Assembly (NCBI RefSeq): GCF_030547075.1 | Contig: NZ_JAUOQH010000017.1 | Location: forward strand, 31,075-95,074 | DNA: 64,000 bases | DNA from: Alteromonas sp. 1_MG-2023 | GTDB lineage: Bacteria > Pseudomonadota > Gammaproteobacteria > Enterobacterales > Alteromonadaceae | Direction of reading: 5' to 3' | In this document: in pieces, positions 34,552 to 44,251 of the stretch | Layout of the letters: each line of letters starts with the position of its first letter | Position numbering within the stretch: the stretch's first letter is position 1 | The notes under the pieces: model-generated | What the model was told of the DNA's origin: nothing | The model's database searches: none | The model's input: only the letters and a program-made list of their open reading frames with translations | Program-made: the position numbers and the translations under genes

Positions 34552-34941
34552 TTACTCTTCGTCAATGCTGTTTTCATAACCTTCAGCGTCTAATAAGCCT
34601 TCAACTTCTTCGGCATCATCCGCTTTAATTTTGAATAACCAGCCATCGCCGTAAGGGTCTGAGTTTACAAGCTCTGGTGAGTCTTCTAGCTCTTCGTTAA
34701 CGCCAACTACTTCGCCGCTAATAGGCGCGTAAACGTCTGAAGCCGCTTTAACCGATTCAGCAACAGCGATATCGTCGCCAGTACTTACGGTGTCGCCAAC
34801 GTCTGGCAGTTCTACAAATACCATATCGCCAAGCAAGCCTTGAGCGTGCTCAGAAATACCTACTGTGAAAACACCATCGCCGTCTGGACGAACCCATTCG
34901 TGGGTAGATGCGTAACGTAAATCTGTTGGAATGTTGCTCAT
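34552..34941 (-). CDS. gcvH: Glycine cleavage system H protein
   Basis: 129 residues, the normal size. The lipoylation lysine lies in [20 protein letters not shown]. It carries the aminomethyl intermediate on its lipoyl arm between the P, T and L proteins. It is 79 bases downstream of gcvT in the same operon. Confidence 0.97.
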   Translation of the reverse strand: MSNIPTDLRYASTHEWVRPDGDGVFTVGISEHAQGLLGDMVFVELPDVGDTVSTGDDIAVAESVKAASDVYAPISGEVVGVNEELEDSPELVNSDPYGDGWLFKIKADDAEEVEGLLDAEGYENSIDEE

Positions 34942-35020
34942 AATCGTTCCTGTTATTCTCTGTTAACTTGGAGTCTGTCGGGCTTTGAGGCAAATAATGC
35001 GCAGCAAAGATCAACAAGCT

Positions 35021-36100
35021 CTATAAAACACTTTTTCCATTGCGAACAAAAGAGGGCTTAACCACTTTTACTGTAACCCACTTTTTGCGCATTTCCACCT
35101 CAACAGTTTCACCAACATCTGAAGGTACTCGTGCTAACGCAACTGAGTGGCCTAATGTAGGTGAAAATGTGCCCGAGGTAATAATGCCTTCGCCGCTTTC
35201 GGTTTTAATTTTTTGACCGTGGCGCAACACGCCTTTATCTGTCATTACTAGGCCAACTAGCTTGTCGGTACCAGCTTCACGCTGTGCTTCTAGTGCGCTG
35301 CGGCCAACAAAGTTACGTTCGCTTGGTTCCCACGTAATAGTCCAGCCCATGTTAGCGGCTAGTGGTGATACGGTTTCATCCATATCTTGGCCGTACAAGT
35401 TCATGCCTGCTTCTAAACGAAGGGTGTCGCGCGCGCCTAAACCACAAGGTTTAACGCCTGCATCTAGCAAGTCTTGCCAGAAGCTGGCCGCTTGCGCTGT
35501 TGGTACCATAATTTCGTAGCCTGCCTCACCGGTGTAACCCGTAGTAGCAATGAACAAATCTTCAGCTTGTACGCCAAAGAACGGCTTCATGCCTGCAACC
35601 GCTTCTTTTTGAGCGGCGCTGAAAAGCGTAGCCGCTTTTTCTTTGGCGTTAGGGCCTTGCACAGCAATCATGGCGAACTCTGGGCGTTCAGTAATAGATA
35701 CGTCGAAACCTTCGGCGTTGCTATTTAGCCAGTTCATGTCTTTTTCGCGTGTGGCTGAATTTACTACTAGGCGATAATTAGTTTCATCGAAGTAATACAC
35801 GATTAAATCGTCTACCACGCCGCCTTCTTCATTAAGCATACCGCTGTATAGCGCTTTGCCTTTTACTTGAAGTTTGGCAACGTCGTTTGCAAGAAGGTGT
35901 TGAAGGTATGCTTTGGCTTGTGTGCCTTTAGCGTCAACAATGGTCATGTGCGACACGTCGAACATGCCTGCATCTTGGCGAACAGCGTGATGCTCTTCTA
36001 TTTGAGAACCATAGTTAATTGGCATATCCCAGCCAAAGAAATCAACCATTTTGGCACCAGATTCTAGGTGCTTTGCATGTAGGGCGGTGGTGTTAGACAT
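35021..36100 (-). CDS. gcvT: Aminomethyltransferase, T protein of the glycine cleavage system
   Basis: 359 residues from the ATG at 36100 ([15 protein letters not shown]); the open frame extends 28 codons upstream but overlaps the promoter. The family start [19 protein letters not shown] and later [13 protein letters not shown] are present. It transfers the one-carbon unit to tetrahydrofolate and releases ammonia. It is first in the operon, divergent from a LysR gene. Confidence 0.97.
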   Translation of the reverse strand: MSNTTALHAKHLESGAKMVDFFGWDMPINYGSQIEEHHAVRQDAGMFDVSHMTIVDAKGTQAKAYLQHLLANDVAKLQVKGKALYSGMLNEEGGVVDDLIVYYFDETNYRLVVNSATREKDMNWLNSNAEGFDVSITERPEFAMIAVQGPNAKEKAATLFSAAQKEAVAGMKPFFGVQAEDLFIATTGYTGEAGYEIMVPTAQAASFWQDLLDAGVKPCGLGARDTLRLEAGMNLYGQDMDETVSPLAANMGWTITWEPSERNFVGRSALEAQREAGTDKLVGLVMTDKGVLRHGQKIKTESGEGIITSGTFSPTLGHSVALARVPSDVGETVEVEMRKKWVTVKVVKPSFVRNGKSVL

Positions 36101-36137
36101 TCCACTTTCTCTTAGGTAAGGGTAGAAAACACCACCG

Positions 36138-36166
36138 AGTATAGTGAGTGAAATACGGCGCAACAA
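36138..36166 (-). promoter_or_regulatory. Sigma-70 promoter of the gcvTHP operon
   Basis: On the minus strand TTGTTG (36166-36161), a 17-base spacer and TATACT (36143-36138), about 40 bases upstream of the gcvT start. There is too little room for a glycine riboswitch before gcvT. Confidence 0.6.
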
Positions 36167-36183
36167 ATTGAAATTTCTTATCA

Positions 36184-36206
36184 ATACATTTATAAAGATA
36201 ATGTAT
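36184..36206. promoter_or_regulatory. Candidate LysR-type operator
   Basis: Inverted repeat ATACATT-N9-AATGTAT in the divergent gap between gcvT and the LysR gene. Size and position fit LysR-type binding sites (T-N11-A-like dyads). Confidence 0.5.
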
Positions 36207-36237
36207 ACGATTTACTACATCAGGAATTCAAATCTTA

Positions 36238-37092
36238 ATGAAGCAGCTATCGCTAGATAATTTGCGCACGTTTGTGAGTGTGATAGAGCTTGGCGGCTAC
36301 GCCAAAGCCGGTGAATTCGTGGGTCGGTCGCAGCCCGCTATTAGTTTGCAAATTAAAAAATTAGAATCCCAACTAGAACGAAAGCTGTTTACCAAAGTAG
36401 GTCAACGACACTTGCCTAGCGCCGATGGCAACTGGCTTTACCCTAAAGCGAAGGAACTACTAGAGCTTAACGACAACATATTTAAAAGCTTAATTCCTGC
36501 GCCGTTAAGTGGTCGTTTACGCTTGGGTATTCCGAATGAGTTTGCATCAACATTACTACCTGGGCTTATTGGTGAATTTTCGAAGCGCTACCCTGATGTG
36601 TCGCTAGAGGTAACATCATCGCTAAGCCGCGATTTACTGCACCCCAGCCAGCGCGATCATTTCGATTTAATTTTAGCGCTGGTAAACCCCAATGAAGATA
36701 CAGAAGGGGAAGTGGTACTTGAAGATGAAATAGTGTGGGTTGGTGATGCTAGCCGCCCGTTAGTGGGAGACAGTATTCCGCTGGTACTTGCCCCTGATGG
36801 CTGCATGTACCGAAGCCGGGTAATAGAGCAATTAAAACAGCAAACCTTTGCGTGGAAAATTACCTATACCAACGCCGATTTAGGCGGCTTGGTGGCCGCT
36901 ATTCAGCAAGGCTTAGGTATTACTGCCCTCGCCCGCTCTAGTTTGCCGCAAAACGTATCGCCCCTTAACCACCCTAAACTGCCAAAACTAGGTAGAGTGA
37001 ATATTTGCCTATTTAACCAAGACACCCAACACCCAGTCATTAGTAAAACCTTGGCAGAGTTTATTACCTCTCGATTAAAAGCGGGTAGCTAG
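36238..37092 (+). CDS. LysR-family transcription regulator, divergent from gcvT
   Basis: 284 residues. The winged-HTH is at the N-terminus (LRTFVSVIELGGYAKAGEFV, then SQPAISLQIKKLESQLERKL), followed by a substrate-binding domain (LRLGIPNEFASTLLPGLIGE). The divergent position and shared dyad suggest it controls gcvTHP or itself, in the way GcvA does, though its sequence does not prove orthology. The inducer is unknown. Confidence 0.85.
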   Translation: MKQLSLDNLRTFVSVIELGGYAKAGEFVGRSQPAISLQIKKLESQLERKLFTKVGQRHLPSADGNWLYPKAKELLELNDNIFKSLIPAPLSGRLRLGIPNEFASTLLPGLIGEFSKRYPDVSLEVTSSLSRDLLHPSQRDHFDLILALVNPNEDTEGEVVLEDEIVWVGDASRPLVGDSIPLVLAPDGCMYRSRVIEQLKQQTFAWKITYTNADLGGLVAAIQQGLGITALARSSLPQNVSPLNHPKLPKLGRVNICLFNQDTQHPVISKTLAEFITSRLKAGS

Positions 37093-37210
37093 TGGCTATG
37101 TGAAGGCTAAACACGTAATGGCTATGTGCTTAACGGTTAGACTTTCAAGGGCTAGCTTTTAATAGCTATGTTCTTAAAGGCTAAGCTCTAAATAGCTACG
37201 CGCTTAAAGG
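37093..37210. repeat. Degenerate short tandem repeat
   Basis: Four to five imperfect units of about 28-36 bases built on AATAGCTATGTTCTTAAAGG and GGCTAA. It lies between the convergent LysR and M24 peptidase genes. No coding potential. Confidence 0.65.
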
Positions 37211-38536
37211 CTAAACGTTTAAAGGTACTAGGCGCCCTAACGGTTTTTCGATACTTTCAGGTGGTTCGGTAAAGTAAACAGGCGCTTTGTCTGTCATGTA
37301 TAAACAGTCCTCAAGCCGCACACCGAATTTGCCTGGTATGTATAAGCCGGGTTCGTTTGAAAAGCACATGCCTTTGTTAAGTGGTGTGGTTTCGCCGCGC
37401 ACAAAGTTCACGCTTTCGTGCCCTTCCATACCAATACCGTGGCCGGTGCGGTGGCTAAGCCCTGGCAATGCGTAGTCTTTGTCGTAGCCTTGGGTAACAT
37501 AATACTTGCGAACGGCGTCGTCTACTTTGCCCGCAGCTGTACCTACTTTAGCGGCGGCAAATGCCACGTTTTGACCTTCTCTCACGGTATTCCATACATC
37601 TACCACCCGCTGCGATGCTTTGCCGAACACCAATGTACGGCTAATATCCGACTGATACCCATGTACGCTACAGCCGCTGTCTAGCAATATAACCGAGCCT
37701 TCACTAATGGTTTGTTTTGCGTTGGTGCCATGCGGGTACGCACTAGCATCGTTAAATAGCGCCAAACACCATGCGCTGCTACCGCCTAATTGCTGCTGAG
37801 CACTGTTCATAAGGCTTTTAACTTGCGCTTGGCTCATACCAATTTCAAGCTTACTAAAAACATACTCATAAGCCCGAAGGGTCACTTCGTTGGCTTTATG
37901 TATAAGGGTTAGCTCGGCAGCGGTTTTATACATTCTACAGCCGCGAGTAATGGGTTCAGCTGCCACTATGTTCATATTGGGCAGTGCGGTAGTTACGCCC
38001 GTTACTACAAAATAGCGAACGCTGCTTTCAAAGCCAATATTGCCTTTTTCGATACCGCGGGATTTTAGTATGTTAGCGACCACATCGAAGGGGCTTTCAT
38101 GTTCTTGCCATACCCGTACATCGTCGCCTACTTTTAAGCTTTCTAGCACGCTGGGTTGTTCGAAAAAGGGAGTCACTACAGCTATCTCGCCTTTTTGCGG
38201 AATAATTAATGCCGTTAAGCGTTCGCTTCGCCACCACTGAATGCCCGAGAAGTAATCCATGGCCGCGCCGGGCTCTATAATAATGGCCGCCATATTGTGC
38301 TCTGCCATTAACGCCTGCGCCTTTTTAATACGCGCTTCACGCTCGGCGTTACTGATAGGCGAAACCCCAGCGGTAATAGGCTTTAACGATGATGAACTGC
38401 TATTCGCATTTGCACTAGCACTGCCAGCATCACTGGCATCAGCCAAAGCTGCGGTGGATGTTAAGGCCAATGGGGCAATAGACGCTACTGTGACAGCGCC
38501 AGAGAGCTTTAGAAAATCGCGTTTGTTCATCATCAT
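37211..38536 (-). CDS. Exported M24-family metallopeptidase (Xaa-Pro peptidase-like)
   Basis: 441 residues. The N-terminus MNKRDFLKLSGAVTVASIAP resembles a Tat-type signal with Lys-Arg in place of twin Arg, then a hydrophobic stretch and a Ser/Ala linker. The creatinase-like N domain is followed by an M24 catalytic domain with metal ligands in LLDSGCSVHGYQSDISRT, LSHRTGHGIGMEGHE and FSNEPGLYIPGKFGVRLEDC. It probably cleaves N-terminal residues from Xaa-Pro peptides in the periplasm. Three consecutive Met codons make the exact start ambiguous. Confidence 0.85.
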   Translation of the reverse strand: MMMNKRDFLKLSGAVTVASIAPLALTSTAALADASDAGSASANANSSSSSLKPITAGVSPISNAEREARIKKAQALMAEHNMAAIIIEPGAAMDYFSGIQWWRSERLTALIIPQKGEIAVVTPFFEQPSVLESLKVGDDVRVWQEHESPFDVVANILKSRGIEKGNIGFESSVRYFVVTGVTTALPNMNIVAAEPITRGCRMYKTAAELTLIHKANEVTLRAYEYVFSKLEIGMSQAQVKSLMNSAQQQLGGSSAWCLALFNDASAYPHGTNAKQTISEGSVILLDSGCSVHGYQSDISRTLVFGKASQRVVDVWNTVREGQNVAFAAAKVGTAAGKVDDAVRKYYVTQGYDKDYALPGLSHRTGHGIGMEGHESVNFVRGETTPLNKGMCFSNEPGLYIPGKFGVRLEDCLYMTDKAPVYFTEPPESIEKPLGRLVPLNV

Positions 38537-38697
38537 TCCTTTTGAATTTTGTTTAGCGAGTTTATGAAAACACTTATAAGTACATTATAGCTGGTGTCAG
38601 GTTTTGCTAAAATGAAATGGTGAGCTTGAGTTACATAATGCCTACACAGGCTTGCTTGGCCACACTAGGCCAACATTAGGCCCACGCTGAGCACACA

Positions 38698-39621
38698 CTA
38701 GGCCCACATAACTAGCACCGCTGCCACGGCGATCATTAATAGCCCAACTATTTCTTGCAAGGTGACTTTATTTTTAAGCCAATGGTGCGCTAGCAGTAAA
38801 GTTAATAATACTTCTAATTGCCCTAGTGTTTTCACTAATGCCACGTGCTGAAGTGCCATGGCGGTAAACCAGCATATAGAGCCTAAACAACTCACCGCAC
38901 TAATTGACATACTGTGGGGTAAATGGGTGAAAAGTTGCTTAAACACCTGTGGTTGAGTTAACAGAATATAAGTGCTTAACCCCAACGCTTGAATGCATAA
39001 TACCCACAATAGTACCCATGCCGCACTATGCACAAAAGGCATGGCTAGCATGTGGCTGGCTTCACGCACAAATAGTGAGGTAAGGGCAAAACAGGTGCCG
39101 CAGGCTATGCCTATTAGTAAGGTTTTTAAGCTTAAGCCCTGCGCTTTATTACCACTGCTTAGTACGAATACGGCTAGCCCACCAATGCCAATACCTATCC
39201 AGCCTAGTAAGGTTAAATGGCTACCGAAAAACAACATGCCTAGCACGCCTGCCACCAGCGCTTCGCTTTTAGCCAGGCCAGCCCCTATGGCAAAGTTCTT
39301 TTGTTTAAATAACACCACCATAAAAGCGGTGGCGGCAATTTGCAGTACCGAGGCCAGCAGCACCACTGCTATAAATGAAAGACTAAACGAACTGCCATCA
39401 GCACTGCTTGATGCTCCGCCCAAAAAACCATCGAAAGAAGGGAGTGGCTGAGGTGAAACCGTATGCAGAATAATTAAATAAACTAGGGCTATGGGCGGTG
39501 CAAACAAAAACCGTGAAAGGGTAACGCCCACGGTATCAACGTGGGCGCTTAATTTGCTTTGCAGGGCATTGCGCACGGTTTGCATAATTACCGCGCCTAA
39601 GGTGTAAAATACCCAGCTCAT
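38698..39621 (-). CDS. DMT-superfamily (EamA-type) transporter
   Basis: 307 residues with about ten hydrophobic helices in two repeats, typical EamA architecture. Examples are GLAKSEALVAGVLGMLFFGS in the first repeat and QLEVLLTLLLAHHWLKNKVT in the second. Substrate unknown; the family exports amino acids or metabolites. Its start lies 13 bases after the M28 peptidase stop, so the two may be co-transcribed. Confidence 0.85.
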   Translation of the reverse strand: MSWVFYTLGAVIMQTVRNALQSKLSAHVDTVGVTLSRFLFAPPIALVYLIILHTVSPQPLPSFDGFLGGASSSADGSSFSLSFIAVVLLASVLQIAATAFMVVLFKQKNFAIGAGLAKSEALVAGVLGMLFFGSHLTLLGWIGIGIGGLAVFVLSSGNKAQGLSLKTLLIGIACGTCFALTSLFVREASHMLAMPFVHSAAWVLLWVLCIQALGLSTYILLTQPQVFKQLFTHLPHSMSISAVSCLGSICWFTAMALQHVALVKTLGQLEVLLTLLLAHHWLKNKVTLQEIVGLLMIAVAAVLVMWA

Positions 39622-39634
39622 AGATGGTGGTTCG

Positions 39635-41359
39635 CTATGGTTTAGGTGCTTCAGTCGCGGGGGCTTCAGTCACGGGCTCAACTGCACTGGCGGCCGGTGC
39701 CTCTGGTCGGTCTATCAAGCGCTTGTTCTTAAAGTCTGAATCTCGCTTCCAAACTGGCCATGCTTGGCTGTTCGCTAAGTTAGACATCATAGAGCCCATT
39801 AACGCTAAGTCTTGCTGCACACCGCCTAGTGTCCAACTTGGTAGGTAGTCGTCATCGGCTTTATGATAACGCTTGGCAATGAAATCAGGATCGGTATCGC
39901 CTAAGCTCATAAACAATAACGACGGCACACCTTGGCGAGCCAGCGCGAAATGATCGGAACGAAAGAATAGTCCATTTTGTGGGCGCGGATCTAGCTTTAC
40001 CGTGCGCCCTTGCGCTGCAGCTCCTGCACTTAAATCATCTTCTAGTGAAGAGTAGCCTTCGCCGTACTGCAAAATGTAATCAACGGCATTGTTCACGTTC
40101 ATGCCGTCTATATTTAAAAACGCCACCATGTTTGCAGTTGGAATAGGCGGATTATTTGCAAAGTGCTCGGCACCTAGCAAGCCGGTTTCCTCTGCGGTAA
40201 AAGCACTGAACATTAAGGTACGTTCAAACGGGGTTTGCTTGCTTTGTGCCACCAAACTATTGGCTAGGGTTAGCACACCTGCTACACCCGAGGCATTATC
40301 TACCGCGCCGTTATAAATTACGGTTTTGCCGTTTTTCTCACTTTTACCTAGGTGATCCCAATGGGCGTGTAACATTACCCACTCATCTGGTGTTGATGCG
40401 CCAGGTAATATACCTGCTACGTTTCGCGACTGAGCATGAGTGATGGTATTTGAAAATGTTAGCGAGGCTTTCACTTTCATCGGAATAGGCTTAAACCCTG
40501 GTGTTGATGCTTGTTCTTTAAGCGTGGCGTAATCAAGCCCAGCTTGTTCGAAAACCGTACGTGCTGTGTTCAGGTGTAACCACCCCATTACGCCAACTTG
40601 AGATAAGTTTTTATTGTTATCAACTAACGCAAACTTTGTGTTCGAGTTTGAGTTTTCGACCACGCCCCAGCCATAACCGGCAGGCATGGTTTCGTGAACA
40701 ATAAATACGGCCTCAGCACCTTGGCGGGCGGCTTCTTCGTACTTGTATGTCCAGCGGCCATAATAGGTCATGGCATTACCTTGAAATAATTCAGGGTCTT
40801 TTGAAGCAAAACCTGGGTCGTTTACTAACATAACCACTGTTTTACCTTTTACATCTAACCCTGCGTAATCATTCCAGTTATATTCAGGGGCGTTAATGCC
40901 GTAGCCCACAAAAATCACATCGCTATTTTTTAATGTAATGTCTTTCACAATTCGCTGGGTTCTAGCGGTAAATGCAGTGCCACCGGCAAAGGTGTGCTGC
41001 CCCAAGGTTAACGCCATATCACTCGAGGGTGTAATTTTTGCCAACGGCACAGGCTGGGTGTAGCTATCGCCAAAGGCGGGTTTTAACCCAAGGGCTTTGT
41101 AGGCTTCAACCAGATAGTTAACGGTAAGGGTTTCACCTGCTGACAAGGGCCCGCGGCCTTCAAACTTGTCGCTTGCTAACGTACTTACGTGAGTGCGGTA
41201 TAGGTCTAGATCGGCATCAGTGATATCGATACTTTGTGTTGAAGCACTGCTCTTTGAAGAGGCTGTTTCTGCGTAAGCTAAAACGGAAAAAGAAAGCGAA
41301 GTGCAGATCGCCAGCAAAGATGGAAAGGCGATTTTCTGAATAAATTGGTGAATTATCAT
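39635..41359 (-). CDS. Secreted M28-family aminopeptidase
   Basis: 574 residues with an N-terminal signal peptide (about 1-30, ending AYA). A protease-associated domain is inserted around residues 140-290. The M28 zinc ligands are in MLHAHWDHLG, YNGAVDNASGVAGV and AFTAEETGLLGAEH. It removes N-terminal amino acids from peptides outside the cytoplasm. The C-terminal tail is Ala/Pro/Glu-rich (EAPAASAVEPVTEAPATEAP), probably disordered. Confidence 0.9.
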   Translation of the reverse strand: MIIHQFIQKIAFPSLLAICTSLSFSVLAYAETASSKSSASTQSIDITDADLDLYRTHVSTLASDKFEGRGPLSAGETLTVNYLVEAYKALGLKPAFGDSYTQPVPLAKITPSSDMALTLGQHTFAGGTAFTARTQRIVKDITLKNSDVIFVGYGINAPEYNWNDYAGLDVKGKTVVMLVNDPGFASKDPELFQGNAMTYYGRWTYKYEEAARQGAEAVFIVHETMPAGYGWGVVENSNSNTKFALVDNNKNLSQVGVMGWLHLNTARTVFEQAGLDYATLKEQASTPGFKPIPMKVKASLTFSNTITHAQSRNVAGILPGASTPDEWVMLHAHWDHLGKSEKNGKTVIYNGAVDNASGVAGVLTLANSLVAQSKQTPFERTLMFSAFTAEETGLLGAEHFANNPPIPTANMVAFLNIDGMNVNNAVDYILQYGEGYSSLEDDLSAGAAAQGRTVKLDPRPQNGLFFRSDHFALARQGVPSLLFMSLGDTDPDFIAKRYHKADDDYLPSWTLGGVQQDLALMGSMMSNLANSQAWPVWKRDSDFKNKRLIDRPEAPAASAVEPVTEAPATEAPKP

Positions 41360-41497
41360 TAATTTAGGCGCTTGTATAAAACGGATAGCTTAAGAGTATC
41401 GTTATAAAGCGCCTAGCTCAATGTTTGAGGTGCATTTGGCTGCTCTTATTTACAGCCATTTGCAGTTAATTTAATAACAAACAAGAAGATTACTTAT

Positions 41498-42682
41498 TTA
41501 TAGCCCCATCGCGTGGCTTACAAATGCTTGTTTTACCGCACTGAGTTTATCGGTAGCCGCTAGGCCTATGCCTCGAATTAGCTTTTTAAGTGGGTCGTTA
41601 CCATCGAATAAGAATTTAAACCCATCCATTGCGGCAATCATCTTCATAGCCTCGGTTTTTCGTGCTCGTTCGTAAGGGCGCAAGTAGCGAAGCTGGCCTA
41701 TGTCTTTTTGTTCTGCTAGCAAGGTGCCTAATAATGTAGCCAATGCTAATGCGTCTTGCATGCCTAAATTAGCGCCCTGCCCCGCTAAGGGGTGAATAGT
41801 GTGGGCAGCATCGCCCACCAGCACTATGCCCTCTTTAGCCCATTCACGGGCATAACGCATAGTAAGCGGAAATGCAGTTCTAGCTGTTTCTAACGTTACG
41901 GGCCCTAATGCATTATTGCTTGCTGCTACTAGCGCATTACAAAATTCCCTGTCGGAATACCCTTGTAAGGTTTTAGCGGCATCTGGGGTTTGCGACCACA
42001 CAATAGAGCATACATTAGGGTCGCGCATAGGTAGCAAAGCTAAAGGCCCTGTTGGCGTAAAAGCTTGGCGCGCCACGTTTTCATGAGGTTGCTGAGTACG
42101 AATATTGGCAACAATGGCGGTGTGTTCGTAATCGCGGAACGTAATAGGAAAGTTTGCCTGTTTGCGCACGAAAGAATTAGCACCATCGGCGCCCACTAAT
42201 AATCGGCAAGAAAGCGCATCGCCGTTTTCTAGCATTAGCATGTTTTGCTGCGGGCTACTTAATACCCGCTCTATGGTGGTATCTATTACCACAACGTTAT
42301 CTTGCTTTAATACCGAATGGGCTAAGCCATTTATTAATGCCTGATTTTCAATAATAACGCCCAAGGTATCGCTTTCCAGCTCACCCCCAGTATCGTTACC
42401 CGCAAAGTGAATATCACCGAAGCTGTCTTTATCCCACACATGCATTGCATTGTAAGGGTTAGCTCTGCTTTCATCGATATGCTGCCAAACGTCGGCTTTT
42501 TTCAACGCGTTAATATTGGCCTGATTAATTGCGCTAACCCGCGCACCTGGCTTGTCGGCAAGGGGCTGGTCTATAGAGCCTTTATTGATAATAGCGATGC
42601 GGCACGGCGCGTCTTTTAGCGCTGCGGCCAGGGTTAACCCTACTATTCCACCGCCTACAATGGCGATATCGGCATGTTGCAT
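41498..42682 (-). CDS. ubiI: FAD-dependent ubiquinone-biosynthesis hydroxylase (UbiI/UbiF type)
   Basis: 394 residues. Dinucleotide-binding GGGIVGLTLAAAL at the N-terminus and the second FAD motif GDAAHTIHPLAGQGANLG are intact. It should hydroxylate the aromatic ring of the ubiquinone precursor. The symbol rests on gene order, since ygfB-pepP-ubiH-ubiI(visC) is the conserved arrangement; UbiF is an alternative. Confidence 0.82.
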   Translation of the reverse strand: MQHADIAIVGGGIVGLTLAAALKDAPCRIAIINKGSIDQPLADKPGARVSAINQANINALKKADVWQHIDESRANPYNAMHVWDKDSFGDIHFAGNDTGGELESDTLGVIIENQALINGLAHSVLKQDNVVVIDTTIERVLSSPQQNMLMLENGDALSCRLLVGADGANSFVRKQANFPITFRDYEHTAIVANIRTQQPHENVARQAFTPTGPLALLPMRDPNVCSIVWSQTPDAAKTLQGYSDREFCNALVAASNNALGPVTLETARTAFPLTMRYAREWAKEGIVLVGDAAHTIHPLAGQGANLGMQDALALATLLGTLLAEQKDIGQLRYLRPYERARKTEAMKMIAAMDGFKFLFDGNDPLKKLIRGIGLAATDKLSAVKQAFVSHAMGL

Positions 42683-42699
42683 ATCGGCTCTCTTATTCT

Positions 42700-42860
42700 C
42701 TGTTCTTGGTGCTAGCTATTACTAACTACTACTAACTATTACTAGTGCTAGCAGTGCCAATTGATATCACTGCTAGCTGTTCACGCTGTTAGCGTTCTTA
42801 CAATTCTAAGTATTAGCAACGCTAGCTATTAAGGGGCTAAAAGCTGATCGAACTTTAACT
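42700..42860. repeat. Low-complexity intergenic repeats between ubiH and ubiI
   Basis: Short recurring words (TACTAACTA, TAGTGCTAGC, GCTAGCTATT) without coding potential. They resemble the degenerate repeats after the LysR gene. No clear promoter can be picked out. Confidence 0.4.
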
Positions 42861-42937
42861 AAGTCGCAGCACTAGTGCTCATCACTAAGGCGTATTTCTT
42901 AAGCGTATTACTTTGGCGTAAATTTCAAGGCGGCCTG

Positions 42938-44251
42938 TTAAGCGCTGCGCCCATACCCTGTGGTTTGCTGCACAAACGCACGCTTCGCACTTGGCATCAC
43001 ATTTAATGCAGTAAGTGCCAAGTTTCTTGCTGCCACCAACGGAAAGTGTCGATTTGAAAACGTACGTACTAACAAGTCGGTCAACGTAATCGTGGCGGCT
43101 CTGTCTTTGCTGCGCTTAGTGGCGTATTCATTAAGTACGTTAAATTCCCCAGGATCGCTCACGCCTTTAAGCGTGTTTACCAAGGTAATAATATCTCGTA
43201 GCCCAAGGTTAAACCCTTGCCCCGCAATGGGGTGCAATGCTTGAGCAGCATTACCTACCACTACTGCACGGTGCGAGGTTAGCGCATCGGTGTAACTTAA
43301 GGCTAGTGGATAGCTGGCTAATTCACTGATTGCGGTAATTTGCCCCTGCCTGTAACCAAATTCTTGTTGTAACCGATGAATAAAAGCGCCTGGGCTAAGT
43401 TGCATAAGTGATTCAGCGTGCTCTTTTGCTACTGTCCATACCACGGAAAACCCTTTTCCTTTTGCCACATGGCCATTAATTTCACTGTCGAAAGGCAAAA
43501 ACGCTACGGGGCCATTTTTGGTAAAACGCTCGTAGGCTTTATTGTGATGAGGCTCACTAGTATGGGCATTGAAAATAATAGCCATTTGCTGATAGTCGTT
43601 CGTGTGGCGGGTAAGCCCTACTTGCTGGGCAAGTGAAGAGCGGCCGCCATCGGCAATAACCAACAGCTTTGCGTTAATGGTGCTGCCGTTATCAAGGGTG
43701 ACCACCGTAGAGTCGGTTTCGCGGGCTAAAGAAGTGACCGTGGCTGGCGCAATGTGCTGATATTGCTTACTTTGCGACATCACATTGTGGGTAAGCGCAC
43801 TTAGCGATACCACTTGCCCAAAGGTGTTAATACCAAATTCACTGCACGATAAATTTGTTAGGCCAATACCGCCTTTATCACTTACTTCAATGTGTTCAAT
43901 TTTGCCTTGGCTTTGTTTTGCTAGCACAGCTAGCCCCACGCCCATGGCATTTAATTCATTTACTGTGCGCCTAGCAAGGGCGATTACCCGTGTGTCGGTT
44001 AACGGGTTAAAAGTGCTGTTTGCCTTGGAGGAGCTGTTTGCCTTGGAGGAACTGGTTGCCTTGGAAGTACTGGTTGCCTTGGAAGAACTGGTTACATCGG
44101 TGGAGCTAGTTTTATCAGAAGAGCTAACTGCATTAGAGGGGCTGGCAGCATCGACCAGAGTAACCGAAAGGCCGGCTTGTTCAGATAAGCCTTTGGCCAA
44201 TACGCAACCTACAATACCGCCACCTACAATCACTACGTCTTGATGGCTCAC
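42938..44251 (-). CDS. ubiH: 2-octaprenyl-6-methoxyphenol hydroxylase, with a serine-rich insertion
   Basis: 437 residues, somewhat longer than usual UbiH (about 390-400). FAD motifs GGGIVGCVLAKGLSEQAG and GNAAQALHPIAGQGFNLG are present. Between the first Rossmann beta strand (VTLVDA) and the conserved substrate loop (TDTRVIAL) lies a ~43-residue Ser/Thr/Lys-rich stretch coded by seven 18-bp tandem units (44022-44147). The insertion is in a surface loop, so activity could be kept. The stop end faces the ubiI gene, and the start overlaps the pepP stop by 4 bases. Confidence 0.88.
   Translation of the reverse strand: MSHQDVVIVGGGIVGCVLAKGLSEQAGLSVTLVDAASPSNAVSSSDKTSSTDVTSSSKATSTSKATSSSKANSSSKANSTFNPLTDTRVIALARRTVNELNAMGVGLAVLAKQSQGKIEHIEVSDKGGIGLTNLSCSEFGINTFGQVVSLSALTHNVMSQSKQYQHIAPATVTSLARETDSTVVTLDNGSTINAKLLVIADGGRSSLAQQVGLTRHTNDYQQMAIIFNAHTSEPHHNKAYERFTKNGPVAFLPFDSEINGHVAKGKGFSVVWTVAKEHAESLMQLSPGAFIHRLQQEFGYRQGQITAISELASYPLALSYTDALTSHRAVVVGNAAQALHPIAGQGFNLGLRDIITLVNTLKGVSDPGEFNVLNEYATKRSKDRAATITLTDLLVRTFSNRHFPLVAARNLALTALNVMPSAKRAFVQQTTGYGRSA
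44022..44147 (-). repeat. Seven 18-bp tandem repeats inside ubiH
   Basis: Seven in-frame units of the type GCCTTGGAGGAGCTGTTT (plus-strand reading) encode six-residue repeats such as K-A-N-S-S-S and K-A-T-S-T-S. The inner units are nearly identical and the outer ones diverged, a sign of recent expansion by slippage. Confidence 0.88.

Noticed and set aside
36101..36237. Glycine riboswitch upstream of gcvT
   Set aside because: The divergent gap is only 137 bases, and the promoter lies about 40 bases from the gcvT start. There is no room for the tandem aptamers and I see no aptamer core.
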